A stretch of DNA of 5,754 nucleotides from Acidobacteriota bacterium (GTDB lineage: Bacteria; Acidobacteriota; Blastocatellia; Pyrinomonadales; Pyrinomonadaceae). The stretch covers positions 1 to 5,754 of the forward strand of contig JAIVGV010000118.1 of NCBI GenBank assembly GCA_020201365.1, in the 5' to 3' direction. The position numbers were made by a program, and so were the translations under genes. How positions within the stretch are numbered: the stretch's first letter is position 1; each line of letters starts with the position of its first letter. The notes under the pieces were generated by a model. The model saw only the letters and a program-made list of their open reading frames with translations, did no database searches and was not told the origin of the DNA. This document shows positions 1 through 5,197 of the stretch, in pieces.

Positions 1-570
1 CTGCCGAAGGTCGAGACGATGGCGCCCGCGCCCCTCAGCCCTTACGCCGCCGCCAAGCTCGTCGGCGAGTACTACTGCCAGGTCTTCACGCACTCTTACA
101 AACTCGAAACCGTCTCCCTGCGCTACTTCAACGTCTTCGGTCCGCGGCAAGACCCATCGTCGCAATACTCCGGCGTCATCTCCCGCTTCATCGCCGCGCT
201 CGCCTCCGGCGAGACGCCCGTCATCTACGGCGACGGCGAACAGACGCGCGACTTCACCTACGTCTCGAACGCGGTGGAGGCGAACCTGCTCGCCGCGGAG
301 TCGGCGCGCGCCGTCGGTCAGAGCATCAACGTCGCCAACGGCAGGCAGACTTCTCTGAACGAGCTGCTCTCCGTCGTCAAGAAGCTGACCGGGCGGGAAG
401 AGGTCGAGGCGGACTACCGCGAGCCGCGCGTCGGCGACGTGCGCGACAGCCTCGCCGACATCACGCGCGCGCGCGAGCTGCTCGGCTACGAGCCGCGCGT
501 CGAGTTGGAAGAAGGTTTGCGGAAGACGATTGACTGGTGGAAGCAGAGCCGCTACGCGCGAAACGTCTGA
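1..570 (+). CDS. NAD-dependent nucleotide-sugar epimerase (extended SDR), C-terminal part, 5' end outside window
   Basis: The frame is open from base 1 and gives 189 residues up to the TGA at 568-570. Since full proteins of this family are usually a little over 300 residues, roughly the N-terminal 40% with the glycine-rich NAD site lies upstream. Seen: the catalytic S-P-Y-x3-K motif at residues 14-19 (Y15, K19), then LRYFNVFGPRQDP at about 40-52, and GDGEQTRDFTYV at about 76-87, which are hallmarks of UDP-glucose/UDP-GlcNAc 4-epimerase-like enzymes. The closing GDVRDSLADITRARELLGY segment and W-W near the end are the typical C-terminus. The family interconverts UDP-sugars in the cytoplasm for surface polysaccharide; I infer a UDP-GlcNAc/UDP-glucose 4-epimerase-like role, but substrate cannot be fixed from this part. 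The ATG at base 19 is internal and not the start. Family sure, substrate not. Confidence 0.93.
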   Translation: MPKVETMAPAPLSPYAAAKLVGEYYCQVFTHSYKLETVSLRYFNVFGPRQDPSSQYSGVISRFIAALASGETPVIYGDGEQTRDFTYVSNAVEANLLAAESARAVGQSINVANGRQTSLNELLSVVKKLTGREEVEADYREPRVGDVRDSLADITRARELLGYEPRVELEEGLRKTIDWWKQSRYARNV

Positions 571-612
571 GTGATCGTCGCGCGGCGCTGACGAAGCCGA
601 CGAACCCGCCTC

Positions 613-1659
613 TTAACTCTCGACCAACTTTTTCAGGCTGGCAGTGTACGGCTGTCGGGCGACGCCCTTGTCCGTGATGATCGCGGCGATCAGTCCGTTC
701 GGCGTCACGTCGAAGGCGGGGTTGTGCGCCGGCACGCCCGCGGGCGTGAGGGGCTGATCGCGCAGGTGCGTGACTTCGCGCGCGTCGCGCTCCTCGATGG
801 GGATTTGCTCGCCGGTCGAGACGTTGAGATCGACGGTCGAGACGGGCGCGGCGACGTAGAAGGGGATCGAGTGCTCGCGCGCCAGCACGGCGACCATGTA
901 GGTGCCGATCTTGTTCGCTGCGTCGCCGTTGGCGGCGATGCGGTCGGCCCCGACGACGACCGCATCAACCTTGCCCTGCTTCATCACGTGACCCGCCATG
1001 TTGTCGGTGATCACGGTGACGGGAATCTCGTCCTTCGCCAGCTCCCAAGCCGTGAGCCGCGCGCCTTGGAGGAACGGGCGCGTCTCGTCGGCGATGACGG
1101 CGACGCGCTTGCCCGCGTCGCGCGCGCCGCGCACGACGCCGAGCGCCGTGCCGTAGTCTCCGGCGGTGGCGAGCGCGCCGGCGTTGCAGTGCGTCAAGAT
1201 CGTCGCGCCGTCGGGGATCAGCTCGCCGCCGAAGCGACCGAGGGCGCGGTTGGCGGCGATGTCGTCCTCGAAAATCTGCTTCGCCTCGCTGACGAGCGCG
1301 CGCTTGATCTCTTCCACGTCGTCGGTCTCGGAGCAGGCGCGCCGGAAGCGCTCGCGCATCCGCTCTATCGCCCAGAAGAGGTTGACGGCGGTCGGGCGCG
1401 TGGCGGACATCATGCCGCACATGAAGTCGAAGTCGTATGAGAGATCGGCGACGTTCGTGGCGACCGCCTGCTTCATGCCGACGGCGAGCCCCATCGCGGC
1501 GGCGACGCCGATGGCGGGCGCGCCGCGCACGACCATCGTGCGGATCGCCTCCGCCACCTCGTCGCACGAGCGCAGCATCAGGTACTTCTCCTCGTTCGGA
1601 AGCCGCCGCTGATCGATCATGCGCACGCCCTCTTCAGTCCACTCCACCGTCTTGATCAT
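613..1659 (-). CDS. mtnA: Methylthioribose-1-phosphate isomerase (methionine salvage)
   Basis: A 348-residue protein that isomerises 5-methylthioribose-1-phosphate to 5-methylthioribulose-1-phosphate, the cytoplasmic entry into the methionine salvage pathway. It belongs to the eIF2B-alpha/beta/delta-like family. Seen: the start MIKTVEW, VVRGAPAIG at 43-51, the catalytic cysteine in THCNAGALAT (C158), VVVGADRIAANGD with the catalytic aspartate D239, NKIGTY at 249-254, and the closing NPAFDVTP at 313-320. Length and order match the family. The frame is open upstream to an ATG at 1764, but the additional 35 residues are low-complexity and unlike the family, and the ATG at 1659 begins the conserved N-terminus. 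A GAGGGG lies 13 bases before it, so the ribosome site is only moderate. No other methionine-salvage gene is in the window, so it stands alone here. In some bacteria MtnA works in a MTA-to-isoprenoid or DHAP-type shunt instead; the sequence does not decide. Confidence 0.97.
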   Translation of the reverse strand: MIKTVEWTEEGVRMIDQRRLPNEEKYLMLRSCDEVAEAIRTMVVRGAPAIGVAAAMGLAVGMKQAVATNVADLSYDFDFMCGMMSATRPTAVNLFWAIERMRERFRRACSETDDVEEIKRALVSEAKQIFEDDIAANRALGRFGGELIPDGATILTHCNAGALATAGDYGTALGVVRGARDAGKRVAVIADETRPFLQGARLTAWELAKDEIPVTVITDNMAGHVMKQGKVDAVVVGADRIAANGDAANKIGTYMVAVLAREHSIPFYVAAPVSTVDLNVSTGEQIPIEERDAREVTHLRDQPLTPAGVPAHNPAFDVTPNGLIAAIITDKGVARQPYTASLKKLVES

Positions 1660-1743
1660 CCGTCCGCTGACACCCCTCGCCGAAAAGTTGGCGCGCGTCG
1701 CCGCGCGCTCTTCGAAATAGAAATGTTCGGAACGACCGACCGC

Positions 1744-1758
1744 GCCGACCGGGTCGGC
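1744..1758. promoter_or_regulatory. Perfect palindrome GCCGACC-G-GGTCGGC at the predicted mtnA start point
   Basis: Seven-base arms (1744-1750 and 1752-1758) are perfectly inverted around one base. The site covers the expected transcription start (about 1756) of the proposed mtnA promoter, so it could be an operator or a hairpin at the very 5' end of the leader. In GC-rich DNA such short palindromes also arise by chance, and no factor can be named. Confidence 0.25.
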
Positions 1759-1762
1759 TCGC

Positions 1763-1792
1763 ATCTTACTGAGCCGCCGCGCAATGCGGCAA
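1763..1792 (-). promoter_or_regulatory. Candidate sigma70-type promoter for mtnA
   Basis: Read on the minus strand, TTGCCG (1787-1792) and TAAGAT (1763-1768) are separated by 18 bases; each hexamer matches its consensus at four of six positions. Transcription would start near 1756 and leave a leader of about 97 bases before the ATG at 1659. The call is by eye and competes with weaker AT-rich stretches nearer the gene, such as around 1711-1725. Confidence 0.35.
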
Positions 1793-1832
1793 AGAGCGTG
1801 CGACCGCGGCGCGCCGCCCGCCCCAAAGCAGA

Positions 1833-1890
1833 GAGGATCGCGCGCGAAGCGACGGCGACGCCCTGTCGCGTCCCCCCGCGCGCGATCCTC
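1833..1890 (-). terminator. Large hairpin downstream of the DUF4383 gene, possible terminator
   Basis: Arms 1833-1846 (GAGGATCGCGCGCG) and 1877-1890 are a perfect 14-bp inverted repeat. Inside, GCGAC at 1849-1853 can pair with GTCGC at 1865-1869, and GGC/GCC closes a short loop, so the whole 58 bases can fold into one long rod. It starts 36 bases past the stop codon of the minus-strand gene ending at 1927, where a terminator or a 3'-end stabiliser is expected. After it on the minus strand comes only a weak T-containing run (TCTCTGCTTTG), so a classic intrinsic terminator is not certain. Confidence 0.45.
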
Positions 1891-1926
1891 CGGGTTCGGC
1901 GGCGGACGACTCTGCGAGCTGCGTCT

Positions 1927-2313
1927 CTAGTCTCTGTCCACCGCGGCGGCGGCTCGCGTCGCCAAGCCGCCGATCAGGTACACGACGCCGAGCAGGATGT
2001 GGACGATGTGATCCATCGTGCCGAGGTGCAAGCCGAGCGCGGCGAGCGCCTCGAACATGCGGTCGGGCCCCGTGCCGAGCAGGAAGCCGCAGATGCCGAG
2101 CAGCGCATAGACGACGCCGAACACGATGCAGAACATGCGCGCGCCGCCGAGCGACCCGGCGAGACCGAAGTAGAGCGAGATCGCGCCGGAGACGATGTGG
2201 ACGATGTTGTGCGTCATGCTGAGGTGCGTGCCGAGGAAGGTCGGCGAGACGAACCCGATGATGCCTACGAGGATGAACACCACGCCGAGGAGAGTCGCAA
2301 TCGTTTTCGCCAT
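1927..2313 (-). CDS. Small four-helix integral membrane protein, DUF4383-like
   Basis: A 128-residue protein with no known reaction. Seen: four hydrophobic stretches at roughly residues 5-23, 37-55, 59-80 and 101-118, so almost the whole chain is in the inner membrane. The helix pairs look like an internal duplication: LGVVFILVGIIGFV at 9-22 resembles FGVVYALLGICGFL at 65-78, and the segment LGTHL...IVHI at 27-40 resembles LGLHL...IVHI at 93-106, keeping histidines at 30/96 and 39/105. Layout and the H-N-x-V-H motif fit the DUF4383 family as I remember it. The ATG at 2313 is chosen because a perfect AAAGGAGG lies 12 bases upstream and the MAKTIATLLGVV start is the natural first helix; the upstream extension to 2454 is proline/glycine-rich and unconvincing. 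It is divergent from the rhodanese-gatB group. Role unknown. Confidence 0.85.
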   Translation of the reverse strand: MAKTIATLLGVVFILVGIIGFVSPTFLGTHLSMTHNIVHIVSGAISLYFGLAGSLGGARMFCIVFGVVYALLGICGFLLGTGPDRMFEALAALGLHLGTMDHIVHILLGVVYLIGGLATRAAAAVDRD

Positions 2314-2325
2314 GTTGTCGAGTAG

Positions 2326-2333
2326 CCTCCTTT
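2326..2333 (-). promoter_or_regulatory. Strong ribosome binding site AAAGGAGG of the DUF4383 gene
   Basis: A perfect anti-16S match on the minus strand, 12 bases before the ATG at 2313, which settles the start over the longer frame. The bases just upstream (CCTTTTCTCCC, 2334-2344) can pair with it: CCTTT with AAAGG, or CTCC with GGAG, so access may be limited by a small hairpin. Confidence 0.8.
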
Positions 2334-2350
2334 GGGAGAAAAGGTTTTGA

Positions 2351-2379
2351 CGCGCGGGCGTCGCGGGGGCGCCCGCGCG
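2351..2379 (-). repeat. GC-only stem-loop in the DUF4383 gene leader
   Basis: CGCGCGGGCG at 2351-2360 and its exact complement at 2370-2379 form a 10-bp stem with a 9-base loop. It lies between the proposed minus-strand -10 box and the ribosome binding site, so it would be in the 5' leader of the mRNA, followed by TCAAAACCTTTTCTCC. It may act as a leader structure or pause site; no riboswitch class is recognised. Confidence 0.4.
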
Positions 2380-2422
2380 CCCGCCGCCGCCAGGACTGCC
2401 GATGTGCAACTGAACGGGGCAG

Positions 2423-2428
2423 ATTGTA
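2423..2428 (-). promoter_or_regulatory. Candidate -10 box TACAAT for the DUF4383 gene
   Basis: On the minus strand TACAAT matches the -10 consensus at five of six positions within an otherwise GC-rich stretch. No good -35 hexamer is visible 16-19 bases upstream. The start point would be near 2416, giving a leader of about 100 bases. Confidence 0.4.
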
Positions 2429-2500
2429 CACCACTTTGCCGCCGCGCGAGCCACGATTTTCCGCCGCGCCGCGCCGAATTTCGCCGCGACTCCGCGCGGG

Positions 2501-2509
2501 TGCTATACT
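2501..2509 (+). promoter_or_regulatory. Extended -10 promoter element TGCTATACT for the rhodanese-gatB group
   Basis: TATACT (2504-2509) preceded by TG one base upstream is an extended -10 element, which needs only a poor -35; the best candidate there is a weak TTTCGC/TTCGCC around 2479-2485. Transcription would begin near 2516, about 41 bases before the ATG at 2557. It is the only good plus-strand promoter seen upstream of the rhodanese, gatB, SDR and TPR genes. Confidence 0.55.
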
Positions 2510-2556
2510 CGGCGAAACGTGGGTTTTACGGTCGAATCAGTCGTGAGGCGGGCGGG

Positions 2557-2955
2557 ATGAGCGAGCTTCGTGAGCCGCGTCGGATCGGCGTGGCGGGGGC
2601 TTGGGCGATGGTCGGGCGCGCGGCGCCGCCGGTCTTCCTCGACACGCGCAACGCCAAGCACTACGCGCAGAGCGACGCGCAGATACCGGGGAGCCTCCGC
2701 ATCTGGCGCGAGGAGTTGGAAGCGCGCATCGGGGAAGTCCCGCGCGGGCGACCCGTCATCACTTACTGCGCTTGACACTACGAGCATTCGAGCACCCGTG
2801 CGGCGCTCATCCTCGAGGAGTACGACTTTACGGAAATCTACATCCTCGTCGGCGGCTTCAACGCTTGGCGCGACGCGGGATTGCCACTTGAACCGAAGGG
2901 GGCACTCGGCACTCAGCGCCCGGCAGTCAGCCGGAAGGCGACTGCCGATTCGTGA
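2557..2955 (+). CDS. Rhodanese-like protein with in-frame TGA, probable selenoprotein (Sec73)
   Basis: Read through the TGA at 2773-2775 this is a 132-residue single rhodanese domain. Seen: VFLDTRNAKHYAQSDAQIPG at about 26-45 is the usual opening (D-x-R...Y...I-P-G-S), VITYCA-U-HYEHSSTRAA at 67-80 the active-site region, and YILVGGFNAWRDAGLP at 95-110 the usual close. C71 is the presumed sulfur-carrying cysteine; the TGA replaces the second cysteine of the Y-C-x-C-P-x-E-x-x-S motif that I recall from this subgroup. Either half alone would be a truncated domain. The ATG at 2557 has GAGG eight bases upstream. The last 18 or so residues (GALGTQRPAV...) come from a repeat and probably do not belong to the fold. 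Rhodaneses move sulfane sulfur or act on thiols in the cytoplasm; the substrate is unknown. Alternatives: a nonsense-mutated pseudogene, or a 72-residue truncated product. Rhodanese fold is near certain, Sec likely. Confidence 0.75.
2781..2815 (+). promoter_or_regulatory. Candidate bacterial SECIS stem-loop downstream of the TGA codon
   Basis: Within the coding sequence right after the TGA the RNA can fold as follows: CGAG 2781-2784 with CUCG 2812-2815, a C-C mismatch, A2786-U2810 and U2787-A2809, an unpaired U2788-C2789, GAGC 2790-2793 with GCUC 2805-2808, an A-C mismatch, CC 2795-2796 with GG 2802-2803, and the loop CGUGC (2797-2801). A bulged U before the upper stem and a G-U in a small apical loop are what SelB needs in the E. 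coli fdhF element. Counting the U of UGA as 1, the bulge is 16 and the loop G-U is 26-27 (17 and 23-24 in fdhF). Pairing was done by eye without energies. Confidence 0.6.
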
Positions 2956-2986
2956 CCGCCCGGCTGAGTGCTGACTGCTGAGTGCT
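2901..2986. repeat. Inverted array of 7-base repeats between rhodanese and gatB
   Basis: The right arm is a tandem of CTGAGTG, CTGACTG, CTGAGTG at 2964-2984. The left arm carries the complementary units GGCACTC, GGCACTC, AGCGCCC, GGCAGTC at 2901-2928. Bases 2908-2934 pair with 2960-2986 at 24 of 27 positions (three of these G-U), leaving a 25-base spacer at 2935-2959 that holds the rhodanese stop codon. The array encodes the odd tail of the rhodanese and ends one base before the gatB ATG. A rival hairpin, 2921-2928 with 2940-2947, is perfect over 8 bp. Related ACTCAGCACTCAG-type heptads occur between genes in some bacterial genomes; I believe this is such an element. Confidence 0.75.
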
Positions 2987-2987
2987 T

Positions 2988-4460
2988 ATGAAAGAAGGCT
3001 GGGAAGCCGTCATCGGCTTAGAGATTCACGCGCAACTGAGCACCGAGTCGAAGATTTTTTGCGGGTGCTCGACGCGGTTCGGCGACGAGCCGAACGCGAA
3101 CACCTGCCCCGTCTGCCTCGGACTTCCCGGCGCGCTGCCCGTCTTGAACCGCCGCGCGGTCGAGCTGGGCGCGCGCGCCGCGCTCGCGCTCGGGCTTCGC
3201 ATCAACGAGCGCTCGATCTTCGCGCGGAAAAACTATTTCTACCCCGATCTGCCGAAGGGCTACCAAATTTCGCAGTACGACCGACCGTTCTCGGAGCGGG
3301 GCGAGTTGGAGCTGATGACGGCGGAGCGCGACGACGCGGGGCACGCGCGCGAGTGGCGACCGCTGAAGGTGCGCATCACGCGGCTGCATCTGGAAGAGGA
3401 CGCGGGCAAGAACGTCCACGAGGGGCTGCCCGACACGGATCGCTTCTCCTACATTGATCTGAACCGCGCGGGCACGCCGCTCGCGGAGATCGTCACCGAG
3501 CCCGACTTCCGCACCTCCTGGCAGGCTTACGACTACGTGAACCACGTGCGGCGCGCCATGCAGTGGGTCGGAGCAAGCGAAGCCGACATGGAGAAGGGAA
3601 ACCTGCGCTGCGAGGCGAACGTCTCGGTGCGGCGCGCGGGCGAGGGTTTCGGGACGAAGGTCGAGCTGAAGAATCTGAACTCGGTGCGCTTCATGCAGAA
3701 GGCTATCGAGTTCGAGATCGAGCGGCAGATCAAGTTGATCGAGTCCGGCGGGCGCGTCTCGCAGGAGACGCGCCTCTGGGACGAGCGCGCGCAGGAGACG
3801 CGCGTCATGCGCTCGAAGGAGGAGGCGCACGACTATCGCTACTTCCCCGAGCCCGATCTGCCGCCGCTCGAAGTCTCCGCGGAGTTTATCGAGCGCGTGC
3901 GCGCCGAGTTGCCGGAGCTTCCGGACGCGCGGCGCAAGCGCTTCACGGACGACTACGGGCTCTCTTACGCGGACGCGGCGCAGTTGACGAGCGAGCGCAC
4001 GCTCGCCGACTACTTCGAGCGCGCGGCGAAGTCGGCTGGCAACCCGCGCGGCGCGTCGAACTGGATCAGGTCGGAGCTGTTGCGCGAGCTCGAGGCTTCG
4101 GGGCGCAGGGCGGACGAGTCGCCGGTCGCGCCCGAAGAGTTGGGCGCGCTCGTGCGTCTGATTGACGACGGCAGGATCAGCGGCAAGCAGGGCAAAGACG
4201 TGCTCGTCGAGATGTTCAAGACGGGCAAGCGCGCCGAGGTGGTTGTCGCCGAGCAGGGGCTCGCGCAAGTCTCGGACGCGGGCGAGATCGGGCGCGTCGT
4301 CGAAGAGGTGATCGCCGCGAACCCGAAGCAGCTCGAACAGTACCGCGCGGGCAAGGAGGCGCTCCTGGGCTTCTTCGTCGGGCAGGTGATGAGGGCTTCG
4401 CAGGGCAAGGCGAACCCGAAGCTCGTCAACGAGGTTCTGCGGAAGAAGCTGCAAGGCTAA
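2988..4460 (+). CDS. gatB: Aspartyl/glutamyl-tRNA(Asn/Gln) amidotransferase subunit B
   Basis: A 490-residue GatB, close to the family's usual length. In the GatCAB complex it binds mischarged Glu-tRNA(Gln) or Asp-tRNA(Asn), phosphorylates the acyl group with ATP, and receives ammonia from GatA. Seen: EAVIGLEIHAQL near the start, the zinc-type cysteines C25, C27, C40 and C43 in FCGC...CPVCLG, NYFYPDLPKGYQISQYDRP at 82-100, LEEDAGKNVH at 135-144, DLNRAGTPLAEIVTEPD at 157-173, MEKGNLRCEANVSVR at 201-215, KVELKNLNSV at 224-233, and HDYRYFPEPDLPPL at 281-294. The C-terminal helical YqeY-like tRNA-binding domain closes with ASQGKANPKLV at 470-480. gatA and gatC are not in the window. The ATG at 2988 begins the conserved N-terminus; an in-frame GTG at 2982 is possible. 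No clear ribosome site precedes it because the heptad repeat fills that space. Complete and apparently intact. Confidence 0.98.
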   Translation: MKEGWEAVIGLEIHAQLSTESKIFCGCSTRFGDEPNANTCPVCLGLPGALPVLNRRAVELGARAALALGLRINERSIFARKNYFYPDLPKGYQISQYDRPFSERGELELMTAERDDAGHAREWRPLKVRITRLHLEEDAGKNVHEGLPDTDRFSYIDLNRAGTPLAEIVTEPDFRTSWQAYDYVNHVRRAMQWVGASEADMEKGNLRCEANVSVRRAGEGFGTKVELKNLNSVRFMQKAIEFEIERQIKLIESGGRVSQETRLWDERAQETRVMRSKEEAHDYRYFPEPDLPPLEVSAEFIERVRAELPELPDARRKRFTDDYGLSYADAAQLTSERTLADYFERAAKSAGNPRGASNWIRSELLRELEASGRRADESPVAPEELGALVRLIDDGRISGKQGKDVLVEMFKTGKRAEVVVAEQGLAQVSDAGEIGRVVEEVIAANPKQLEQYRAGKEALLGFFVGQVMRASQGKANPKLVNEVLRKKLQG

Positions 4461-4473
4461 GTGAGGGGCGGCA

Positions 4474-5193
4474 ATGGAACTCAAAGGGAAGTCCGCAATC
4501 GTCACGGGCAGTACGCGCGGGATAGGTCGCGCCATCGCCGAGGCGCTCGTGCGCGAAGGGGTGAACGTCTGCGTGAGCGCGCGCGACGCGGGAGAGATCA
4601 AACGGGCGGTTGACGAGCTGTCCGACTTAGGCGACGCGCAGGCGACGGGCGCGGTCTGCGACGTGCGCGACTACGAGCAGGTGAAGGCGCTCTTCGAGCA
4701 CGCGGTCTCGGAGTTGGGCGGCGTTGACGTGCTCGTGAACAACGCGGGCGTCGGCGTCTTCGGTCGCGTCGAGGAGATGTCGCCGGAGGATTTTCGCGCG
4801 GTCTTGGAGACGAACCTCTTCGGCGTCTTCTACTGCTGCCGCGAGGCGATCCCCGTGATGAAGCGGCGGGGCGGCGGCTACATCATCAACATCTCCTCGC
4901 TCGCGGGCGCGAACCCGCACCCGGAGATGGCTGCCTACAACGCCTCGAAGTTCGGCTTGAACGGCTTCAGCGAGGCGCTCATGCAGGAGGTCAGGCAGGA
5001 TCGGGTCAAGGTCAGTTACGTCATGCCCGGCTCGGTCAACACCGAGTTCGGCGGCGACGAGCCCGGCGAGTCGAAGGCGTGGCAACTGCAACCAGCGGAC
5101 ATCGCCCGCGTCGTCCTCGATCTGCTGCGCCACGACGAGCGCAGTCTGCCGAGTCGCGTCGAGATCAGACCGAGCCGCCCGCCGAAGAAATGA
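4474..5193 (+). CDS. Short-chain dehydrogenase/reductase, FabG-like classical SDR
   Basis: A 239-residue classical SDR that would reduce or oxidise a carbonyl/hydroxyl group with NAD(P)(H) in the cytoplasm. Seen: the cofactor motif TGSTRGIG at 11-18, D63-V64 for the adenine ring, NNAG at 89-92, the structural N114, NISS at 139-142 with catalytic S142, Y155-N-A-S-K159, and the PG motif at 185-186 followed by V-N-T. All four catalytic residues are present. R16 in TGSTRG and R37 at the end of the second strand, with no acidic residue there, suggest NADP(H) preference (inference). GAGGGG five bases before the ATG is a good ribosome site, and only 13 bases separate it from gatB, so co-transcription is likely. 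It resembles 3-oxoacyl-ACP reductase and many paralogues; nearby genes give no substrate hint, so a fabG name would be overreach. Confidence 0.95.
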   Translation: MELKGKSAIVTGSTRGIGRAIAEALVREGVNVCVSARDAGEIKRAVDELSDLGDAQATGAVCDVRDYEQVKALFEHAVSELGGVDVLVNNAGVGVFGRVEEMSPEDFRAVLETNLFGVFYCCREAIPVMKRRGGGYIINISSLAGANPHPEMAAYNASKFGLNGFSEALMQEVRQDRVKVSYVMPGSVNTEFGGDEPGESKAWQLQPADIARVVLDLLRHDERSLPSRVEIRPSRPPKK

Positions 5194-5197
5194 CATC

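Noticed and set aside
571..612. Terminator between the convergent epimerase and mtnA genes
   Set aside because: Only tiny GC pairings with one-base loops and no T-run were found in these 42 bases.
724..1440. Plus-strand open frame opposite mtnA
   Set aside because: Composition is arginine/glycine/valine/aspartate-rich with no family likeness; it mirrors mtnA codons.
1660..1764. Extension of mtnA by 35 residues to an ATG at 1764
   Set aside because: The added residues are low-complexity and unlike MtnA, the ATG overlaps the proposed -10 box, and MIKTVEW at 1659 is the family's normal start.
1723..2325. Plus-strand open frame opposite the DUF4383 gene
   Set aside because: It is highly charged with repeated D/E/R/H runs arising from the complement of hydrophobic codons, and the minus-strand membrane protein with a perfect ribosome site explains the region.
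2332..2556. Longer N-terminus of the rhodanese frame starting at 2332
   Set aside because: The extension is arginine/alanine-rich, crosses the promoter and the divergent gene's leader, and the ATG at 2557 has a ribosome site at good spacing and begins the domain properly.
2901..2984. Heptad repeats as a CRISPR-like array
   Set aside because: Units of seven bases follow each other directly with no spacers; they form an inverted repeat instead.
3018..4601. Very long open frame on the minus strand opposite gatB
   Set aside because: It is a shadow of the strong codon bias in gatB: leucine/arginine-rich composition, no recognisable domain, and gatB is unquestionable on the other strand.
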